Assembly: GCF_023101765.2 (NCBI RefSeq)
Contig: NC_064230.1
Coordinates: forward strand, 1,674,001-1,738,000
DNA length: 64,000 nucleotides
Reading direction: 5' to 3'
Source of the DNA: Spodoptera frugiperda
Lineage: Eukaryota > Arthropoda > Insecta > Lepidoptera > Noctuidae
Positions 1 to 9,200 of the stretch are shown one piece after another. Below the pieces are notes generated by a model. That model searched no databases, was not told where the DNA came from, and saw only the letters and a program-made list of their open reading frames with translations. Position 1 is the stretch's first letter, and the number at the start of each line of letters is the position of its first letter. A program made the translations under genes and the position numbers.

Positions 1-60
1 TTTGTAAACGCACCCACGACACAGGAGATAATCTTAATGTGGGGCAACGTTTAAAAAATA
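1..60 (+). repeat. SINE-A 3' end, cut by the window edge
   Basis: This is the 3' end of a tRNA-headed SINE: a GCACCCACGACACAGGAGA block, then GGGGCAACGTTTAAA and an A-rich tail. Fuller copies lie on the minus strand at 13276, 25340, 45133, 47567 and 55638. Confidence 0.75.
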
Positions 61-92
61 AAACTAAATTAAACTACTAAGGGTATTGACCT

Positions 93-245
93 CTGATCCG
101 GAGCTGCGGACTACCTAGCGGGTTATCGGAGCTACGGCTCGAAAAGCAGCAGTGGGAACGTGGTGTTTTTTAGTCAATATGAGTCTGACTCCCTTTCGCC
201 CAAGGCGGGAGAAGTCTTTGGATATTTCTCCCCCCCCTGCAAAAG
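93..245 (+). repeat. SINE-C copy upstream of a Nup98-96 exon
   Basis: It begins with the GGAGCTGCGGACTACCTAGC block and ends at a C-rich stretch where other copies have an A-tail. It lies in the intron about 40 nt before the acceptor at 281-282. The poly-C end was not completed by an A-tail, so the copy is old or truncated. Confidence 0.75.
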
Positions 246-256
246 TCCCAACCAAT

Positions 257-263
257 TACTAAC
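257..263 (+). promoter_or_regulatory. Likely intron branch point TACTAAC
   Basis: TACTAAC is a perfect match to the strongest branch-point consensus. Its branch A at 262 lies 20 nt before the acceptor AG at 281-282, followed by a T-rich tract. This supports the exon start at 283. Confidence 0.6.
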
Positions 264-282
264 TAATACCTGTTTGTTCCAG

Positions 283-3200
283 CGTCTCCCGGCCATAGAG
301 GCGGAGCACCTGGTGGGCGCCGGACATTGGAACGCGGCGCATAAAGTATTGATCGAGGAATTATTACCGGAGGCTGTCTTGGCAGGTAAATATATTATCT
401 ATAGGAAATTACATTTAAATCTGTGGTCATCATCAACAGCCTATAAGTGACCAAAGCCCTTTTCTCACACGGAGATGGGTTTGAGCATTATAAGATTTTA
501 AACTGACATCACTAACACTAATATTAGAAGTTAAGACGAGATATTTACCATGTTTATTTATTTCGATGAGTTTCCGATATTTCGGCACTGTTGCAAGCGC
601 CATGATCACGGATAAACATGGTAAATATCCCGTCTCAAGTTCTAATAATATTGTTAGTGACCATGTCAATTTAAAAACTTATATTTAAGTTTTGTTTTGT
701 TATATAATAAAATAAAATAAAAATATACGTGTCTTAATATTTTTTCATTACCTAACTGACGGGCTAAATAGATTTTGAATTTTCAAACCCCGTCATCATC
801 CCTATTGATTATATTATTTTATTTTATTATTTTGTATCTCTATTCCAGACGACCTACAGAGTATATCCCCCCTACTGGACCGCATGGCGGAGGCTGCGCG
901 GCGCCACGAGGTGGCGGGCTGGGAGACCGGGGGGCAGGCCGTCTACCACTACCTGCACGTCTGCGACGAGGTACGTCTTATAACTGATATTTTAATGACG
1001 TTTTTCTACTGAAAATGTGAAGATATTTAAGGTTTTTTGAGGGGGGAAGATCATCCAATGATTTCTCCCGCCTTGGGCGAGACGAGAGGGAGTGACAGAC
1101 TCTTACTGACTAAACACCACCACTGACTCTTACTGACATATCACTACATACCTAGTATAAAACAAAGTCGCTTTCTCTGTCCCTATGTCTCTTTGTACGC
1201 TTATTCGTGAATCAAGAGGAAGGTTTATATGTATAATACATGTATAATATATCACCATTACACCCATGCGAAGCTGGGGCGGGTCGCTAATTATAAATAA
1301 TCATTATGTTCTTCACAAATACGGTAAAACGGGGTGAATAGGGATCGAGAGGTGAATAGGGACAGAAGAAAGGTGAATAGATACTATGAAGAATTGCCCT
1401 TTACCTATTCACCTTTCTTCTGTCTCTATTCACCTCTCTTCTGTCCCTAGTCACCTCTCTTCTGTCCCTATTCACCTCTCTTCTGTCCCTATTCACCTCT
1501 CTTCTGTCCCTATTCACCTCTCTTCTGTCCCTATTCACCTCTCTTCTGTCCCTATTCACCTCTCTTCTGTCCCTATTCACCTCTCTTCTGTCCCTATTCA
1601 CCCCTCTTCTGTACCTATTCACCTCTCTTCTGTCCCTATTCACCTCTCTTCTGTCCCTATTCACCTCTCTTCTGTCCCTATTCACCTCTCTTCTGTCCCT
1701 ATTCACCTCTCTTCTGTCCCTATTCACCTCTCGATCCCTATTCACCCCTTTTTACGGTATATGTTGATTGTCCCCAGATCCGCGGGCTGGTATCGTCGGC
1801 GGAGTCGGCGGGTGACCGCGCGACGGTGTCGGCGCGACTGGACGCGCTGCGGCCGCATGTCGCCGCCGCATGCAGGGCGCTCGGGGCGCTGCACGCCAAG
1901 TAAGGACACTGTTACTGCTATCTATATCTGGACGCGCTGCGGCCGCATGTCGCCGCCGCATGCAGGGCGCTCGGGGCGCTGCACGCCAAGTAAGGACACT
2001 GTTACTGCTATCTATATCTGGACGCGCTGCGGCCGCATGTCGCCGCCGCATGCAGGGCGCTCGGGGCGCTGCACGCCAAGTAAGGACACTGTTACTGCTA
2101 TCTATATCTGGACGCGCTGCGGCCGCATGTCGCCGCCGCATGCAGGGCGCTCGGGGCGCTGCACGCCAAGTAAGGACACTGTTACTGCTATCTATATCTG
2201 GACGCGCTGCGGCCGCATGTCGCCGCCGCATGCAGGGCGCTCGGGGCGCTGCACGCCAAGTAAGGACACTGTTACTGCTATCTATATCTGGACGCGCTGC
2301 GGCCGCATGTCGCCGCCGCATGCAGGGCGCTCGGGGCGCTGCACGCCAAGTAAGGACACTGTTACTGCTATCTATATCTGGACGCGCTGCGGCCGCATGT
2401 CGCCGCCGCATGCAGGGCGCTCGGGGCGCTGCACGCCAAGTAAGGACACTGTTACTGCTATCTATATCTGGACGCGCTGCGGCCGCATGTCGCCGCCGCA
2501 TGCAGGGCGCTCGGGGCGCTGCACGCCAAGTAAGGACACTGTTACTGCTATCTATATCTGGACGCGCTGCGGCCGCATGTCGCCGCCGCATGCAGGGCGC
2601 TCGGGGCGCTGCACGCCAAGTAAGGACACTGTTACTGCTATCTATATCTGGACGCGCTGCGGCCGCATGTCGCCGCCGCATGCAGGGCGCTCGGGGCGCT
2701 GCACGCCAAGTAAGGACACTGTTACTGCTATCTATATCTGGACGCGCTGCGGCCGCATGTCGCCGCCGCATGCAGGGCGCTCGGGGCGCTGCACGCCAAG
2801 TAAGGACACTGTTACTGCTATCTATATCTGGACGCGCTGCGGCCGCATGTCGCCGCCGCATGCAGGGCGCTCGGGGCGCTGCACGCCAAGTAAGGACACT
2901 GTTACTGCTATCTATATCTGGACGCGCTGCGGCCGCATGTCGCCGCCGCATGCAGGGCGCTCGGGGCGCTGCACGCCAAGTAAGGACACTGTTACTGCTA
3001 TCTATATCTGGACGCGCTGCGGCCGCATGTCGCCGCCGCATGCAGGGCGCTCGGGGCGCTGCACGCCAAGTAAGGACACTGTTACTGCTATCTATATCTG
3101 GACGCGCTGCGGCCGCATGTCGCCGCCGCATGCAGGGCGCTCGGGGCGCTGCACGCCAAGTAACGATACTGATACTGTTGTTGTTATATGTTATATCTAA

Positions 3201-6200
3201 TAGGAGGGAAACGCGCATGTGTATCACCTGATGGTAGAGAATGCAAATCCGCCGTGTTTTGAAAATCCGGATTTTTAAGAACGGTTTTTTGGTCCAATCC
3301 GGATTATCCGGATTTTACGGATTTTTCATGAAAATAAACAAATCTACTTATGTTAGTTTAATAATATGAAGTTTTTTATATCCAACATCAGAAATCGATG
3401 AAATATCCTGTGACTGTAATGAACCTGTACTTCTTAATACACCAGAAATAAATCCGTTAGCGTCCGATCCAATCGATGTACCAAACTTAGGAGATTTTGA
3501 AGAATCCAGTGTTTCTAGCAGTAATTAGGCAGAAAAATATTTTTGAGCAACAAATAAAAAACTAAATGACTGATTATGAATTAAAAAAATAACTAAGCAT
3601 AAAAAATTTAATTACCAAAAATTTATGTAAATAGCTGATTGAAAATTTTTAAATAGACCAGAGGGGGCCTACTCCGGTTCTCGAATCCGAAATTTCGTTT
3701 AATCTTCGGCCGTAGGTTTTATTGATTTACTAATAGAATTACTTGAAATAACGTTTTATTTTTAATTTCATATCAAAACCTATTTATTTATCTTCATTTC
3801 ATTCGTTTATTTTGGTTCCCGAAAGTTCGCAATAAATAGAATAAAATTGTAGTACGAAATCTGCGAAGTTTCGGACAAAACTTCGTTTTTCGTTGAATTA
3901 GAGTAGACCTACAGATTAGTTTTAAAGTGCACATTTATTTACTACTAGCTACTTCCGCGCGATTTCACCCGCTCTGCTTGGCTCCTATTGGTCATAGCGT
4001 GATGTTTTAAAGTCTATAGCCTTCCTCAATAAATGCACTATTCAACACAAAAATAATTATTCAAATCGGACCAGTAGTTCTGGAGATTAGCGCGTTCAAA
4101 CAAACAAACAAACTCTTCATTCAGCTTTATAATATTAGTATAGATAAAGAAAGCTGATGAAAATGAAGTCTAATCTGACATTACTAAGCCTGAAAACCAT
4201 GAAGGGAAGTTTCCAATCACTAAAATAACATTAACAGTATCATCCATAGTTGGCTATTAATGACTATTAACTGTTTTTAATCGATTTATTAGCCGAATTA
4301 TATTAAGCGGAATAACCAACACTACCTCTGGAGGACGCGAGCCGAACATACACGTGATAATGTCATTGCGAATTACGATTTCTTATTATTCAGAAAATCC
4401 GCGGATTTGATTTTCGAATCCGGATTGACAACTCGAGTAAAATGTACGGATATCCGGATTTTTCGGATTACGGATAGTCCGGATTGGATTCCCTACCTGA
4501 TGGTAAGCGATCGCCGCCGTCCATGGACATTTGAAACACCAGAGGCTTTATACTTGCACTAGCTACTTCCACGCGGTTTCACCCGCTCTGCTCGGCTCCT
4601 ATTGGTCATAGCGTGATGTTTTATAGCCTATAGCCTTCCTCGATAAATACACTATCCAAAACAAAAAGAATTTGTGAAATCGGAGCAGTAGTTCCGGAGA
4701 TTAGCGCGTTCAAACAAACAAACTAACAAACTCTTCAGCTTTATAATATTAGTATAGTATAGATGGACACACAGAAACCTCTACCAAGAGACGAGTGGAA
4801 GGAGGGTAGGGAGGCCTTTAGGCCCTACAGCGGGACGACCATGGCTGAAAATAATAAATAAAATAAATAGGACACAAACGAGTATATGTATCACCTGATG
4901 GTAAGCAATCGCCGCCGCCCATGGACATTTGAAACACCAGACGCGTTACAGATGCGTTGCCGGCCGGGTTGGTTGAATTTAAGGGTTGTTGGGGAATCGG
5001 GGATTGGGAAGGGAGGTAATTGGGCTTCCGGTAACCTCACTCACACAACGAAACATAACGCAAGTTGTTTCACGTTCGGTTTCTTGTGAGGCCGTGTTAT
5101 CACTCCGGTCGAGCCGGCCCAGCAGTGGTGAAGCATTTAAAGCTTTATGCATATAAATACATGGGTGACATGATGCCGTCGGCATTTTCTGCCTGTCTGA
5201 CCCTTGGGTGGTGCAGTGAAAATAACCAGCACCTGTTGGATGAAGGAGCATAATAAGTAGTAATCTAATAGGAGGCTGAGTCACCCTCGTCAGTAGGAGA
5301 GCACCCATAAAAATGAACCCCTTTTTTTTGAGGGGGAAAATCATCCAATGACTTCTCCCGCCTTGGGCGAGGCGAGAGAGAGTGTCAGACTCTTACTGAC
5401 TAAAAACCACCGCGTTCCTTCTCCTGCTTTTCGAGCTGGAGCCCCGGTAAACCCGCTAGGTAGTCCGCAGCTCCGGATAAACACGTGGCCTCTGGGTGGT
5501 GCTAACCAGGTGACACTTTGGTGGTAGGCTTCGGCCGACGGCATTATGACCACCCACCGAGCAAAACCGTGTCGCCAAGCGGCCTAGCCGTGTTCCGCCA
5601 CGATGCTCGGTGACGCCGTATGAGAGGATGGGTCGAGATGTTTGTTCCACTATGGGTAGACCGATCTGGCGCGCGCTGGTGTGGCTTCATCGGGTGGCCA
5701 GTCGCGGAGGGTAGCGGGATCCGAGGCACGGTGCACCGCTGGCCGACCGCAGATAGTTGGGGGCCCGATTAGCGTGCTAGCCACACGTGGAAGGCTGCCC
5801 CGCCATCTAGCGAAAAATCCCATGGATACGCCATCGTGCCGGTTGGCGACCGGACGAGAGGGCCCGATGGATATTCATGGGGAGCCCCCCCGGGCGTCCC
5901 CGCAGTCTCCAGGCTGGCCTCCCAATGATGTAGCTAACTGCGGTGCGCGTCTGGGGTCGCCTGTGTGGAGGAGCATTTCACTGCCATCCTCTCAGCAACC
6001 TTATACTCCTAACATGAGAACAAGAGCAAAGAAAAGGGTAGAACAGCGGCTGCACTCCCTCTCCCTCAAAGTGCACCTCTCAAATATTCGAGGCTTGCAC
6101 TCAAATATCAATGCGGTCCATCACCACCTCGAGACCGAGAACCCCACGCTCTTGTTTCTCTCGGAGACCCAGATCAGATGTCCGTCCGACGTTTCTTACC

Positions 6201-9200
6201 TTAACTACCCAGGTTTTACCCTGGAGCACAATTTTGTTGCCCGTGCAGGCGTATGCCTGTACGTCCAGGACGGCGTCTGTTACCGGCGTCTCCGAAACTT
6301 TGAAGACCCCAGTTACTCTACATTGTGGATACTGGTGGACACAGGCATGGAGAAAATTTTCTATGCCTGTGTCTATCGGTCGCACAGCGGAGATTTGGAG
6401 ACGACCAGATTAGCGCAATACCTTGAGGAGGCGGCTGATATGGCTCGGCGGAGGTACCCTTCGGCCCAGTTCGTGTTACTGGGGGACTTAAACGCCCATC
6501 ACCAGGAGTGGCTGTTCCCATACCAGTGCACTGACCATGCTGGGAGGGAGATGCGTAAGCTTGCGCTGACGCTTGGCCTGACCCAGCTGGTCCATGAGGC
6601 CACGAGGGTACCTGATGTCGATACACAAACTGCCAACTGCTTAGCCCTTCTGCTGACAACTGATCCAGACAGCTACTCGGTGTCAATTTCATCACCCCTG
6701 GGTAGTTCTGACCACTGTCTGGTGAAATCTGTATCCACACACTCCCCGCCGGATCCTAGTCCCAGAGGATCTCGGCGGATGTGGCGGTACAAGTCAGCAG
6801 ATTGGGATGGGATGCGATCTTTCTTTGCATCCTATCCTTGGCGGCCTGTTTGCTTCTCATCCAGTGACCCGTCAGCTTGTGCGGATGCCGTAGCGGGGGT
6901 GCTGCGTCAGGGCATGGAATACTACATCCCATTCTCGGACGCAGCATCTTCCGGTGGCACTCGTCCATGGTTTGATGCCGACTGCGGACGTGCTGAGGCG
7001 CGAAAGCATGCGGCATACTTGGCATGGGCGGGTGCCAGGCGCCGTAAGGCTGGCGACACTCCTCAGAAGAAGAGAGCCTTCAACCGGGCTGCCAAGTCAT
7101 GCAAAAGGGCATTGCTGATGGCTCGGTTCAACCACATTGGCCGAATAGGGAACAAACTGGCTTCCTACCCAGCGGGGAGTAAAGTGTTTTGGTCCCTGGC
7201 CAAGGCGGTCGAACTTCTGCCGCCCCTCACTTCCGCCTCTCCTGGGGTCTGACGGGACGCTGGCTCACACCGCAGTAGAGAAAGCGAACTTGTTTGCTTC
7301 TCTATTTGCGGAGTCTTCACGTCTTGATACTGGTGGCGCTATACCTCCTTCTCTACATAACGTTTGCGAGACGAAAATGTCGAAAATTCGCATCCGACAG
7401 AAGGAGGTATATAAGACGTTGCGTAATCTCGACGTGAACAAGGCCAGTGGCCCCGACGGAATCCCAGCCGTGGTTTTAAAAACCTGTGCGCCTGAGTTGT
7501 CTCCAATCCTGACACGTCTGTTTTGTCTTTCCTTGGAGACGGGTCAAGTGCTGGTTGCATGGAAGCTGGCCAACGTGCAGCCTGTGCCCAAAAAAGGTAG
7601 TCGTGCCGACCCTAATAATTACCGACCTATCTCGGTCACGTCCGTACTCTGCAAGAGTATGGAACGTGTGCTTAACAACAGGCTCCTGGCATACCTTGAA
7701 GGTACGGTAAGAACGACCTCCTCAGCGATCGGCAGTATGGGTTTCGCCGCAACCGATCTACTGGGGACCTTCTTGCGTATGCCACTCACATATGGAGCGA
7801 AGCCATCGAGAAGCACGGGGAGGCATTAACGGTTTCGCTCGATATATCTAAGGCCTTTGACAGGGTTTGGCACGACAGCCTTATCGGCAAGCTTCCTGCG
7901 TATGGACTTCCCGCTAATCTGTGCAGATGGATTGCAGATTTCCTGAGAGATCGGTCAATTCGAGTTGTCATCGATGGCTGCTCGTCTGACCAATTTGGCA
8001 TCAACGCCGGAGTTCCTCAGGGGTCAGTAATTTCAGCAACGCTCTTTTTGCTGCACATCAACGACCTGCTTAAGCCCGGTATCTTTGGGTATGCAGATGA
8101 CAGCACAGTTGTTGAAAGGTATGTGTCCGATGCGCGGACTAGCGGAACACAGATCCAGTCTTCAAGAGAATCCATGGTCGAACGGTTGAACTCGTCCTTG
8201 AAGGCGGTCGCCGATTGGGGTGACGCCAACTTGGTCAAGTTTAACGTTATCAAAACCCAGGCGTGTCTATTCTCTGCCAAACGGAGTCAATTTCCACTGG
8301 CTCCTACTTTCCGAAATGTATCCTTACCAATATCGGATCATCTTGAGCTTCTGGGCGTAACTCTATCGCCAACGCTAAACTTCGGCTCTTATATAGAGTC
8401 GAAGGCGCATCTGGCTGGTAGGAAGCCAACTTCTTGAGGAAGACAACCCTCGAGAGGATACCCAAGTATCCTCTCGAGGGTGAGACGGTACTTCACACCG
8501 AAACAACTGCTGAGCTTGTACCAAGCGCAGGTTCGGTCATGTATGGAGTACTGTTCTCACCTTTGGGACGGCTCGGCTAAATACCAGCTGGATGCGCTCG
8601 AACACATCGAAAGGCGTGCCAAGAAGCTCATCAATGATGATGCGCTTGTGGAGGCCCGGCTTCAAAGCCTTGAACACAGGCGCAAAGTCGTAAGCCTTTC
8701 CGTTTTTTACCGGATACATTTCGGAGAGTGTGCGGGGGAACTGCACAACTTGATTCCCCCTAGTCCTTTCCATCATCGAATCACAAGACAATCGGCGAGG
8801 CGTCACCGTTTCATGGTGGATATCCCACCCACTCGCACGAAGCGCTTCGCTTCAAGCTTCCATGTGCGAACTGCTAGGGAGTGGAACTCTTTGCCAGAGT
8901 CTGTGCTTCCTAATAAGACCTGGGTGTCTTCAAGGTCCGTGTGAATAGGTTGCTTATAGGCAGACGTGCTCTATCGTAGGCCGCATCATCACTTACCATC
9001 AGGCGAGATAGCGGCCAAACGTCGGCCCATTTAACATAAAAAAAGAATTCTTTCTTGTTTCCCAAACTACTGTTTTATTTTCTTACGATACGATTTCTTA
9101 CTCTAACTATCTTTGATTTATAACCATGAAAATACCTATATTAATTTATTTATTGATGTACATCAGGTAACGAAGACCCATATTAATACAATAATACTAT

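Larger units (their letters stand above)
3235..4495. mobile_element. hAT-type DNA transposon (non-autonomous), 1261 bp
   Basis: The ends TAGAGAATGCAAATCCG and CGGATTGGATTCCCTA are inverted repeats. They are flanked by an exact 8-bp direct repeat, CCTGATGG, at 3227-3234 and 4496-4503. An 8-bp duplication and TAGRG-like ends fit the hAT superfamily. Removing the insert and one TSD rejoins a SINE-B copy across CACCTGATGGTAAGCG. Both subterminal regions are rich in the word CCGGAT. The element itself carries M5 and R4 insertions. Confidence 0.8.
5479..9037 (+). mobile_element. Non-LTR retrotransposon (CR1/jockey group, possibly Daphne-like), 5'-truncated and broken
   Basis: The element carries an endonuclease-reverse transcriptase region and a 3' UTR ending GCTTACCATCAGG, GCGAGATAGCGGCC and an A-run. 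No gag-like ORF1 is seen. Fragments of the same 3' end recur at 13650, 21325, 47886 and 56740. It lies in sense orientation in the 8.2-kb Nup98-96 intron. Confidence 0.85.

Noticed and set aside
1035..1125. Exon between 970 and 1778 of Nup98-96
   Set aside because: Exons at 849-970 and 1778-1899 join in frame, and this piece is SINE-C.
1841..3163. CRISPR-like array or repeated coding exons
   Set aside because: There are no distinct spacers (all 90 bp repeat), and the copies lack acceptors and contain an in-frame stop at each donor.
1386..3231. Long open frames of 450-600 codons on both strands over the arrays
   Set aside because: They are the 21-bp and 90-bp repeats read in frames that happen to lack stops; both unit lengths are multiples of three. 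The real exon uses another frame and ends at 1899.
5681..7252. Host endonuclease gene
   Set aside because: Endonuclease and reverse transcriptase motifs in LINE order, with frame breaks and dispersed 3' copies.
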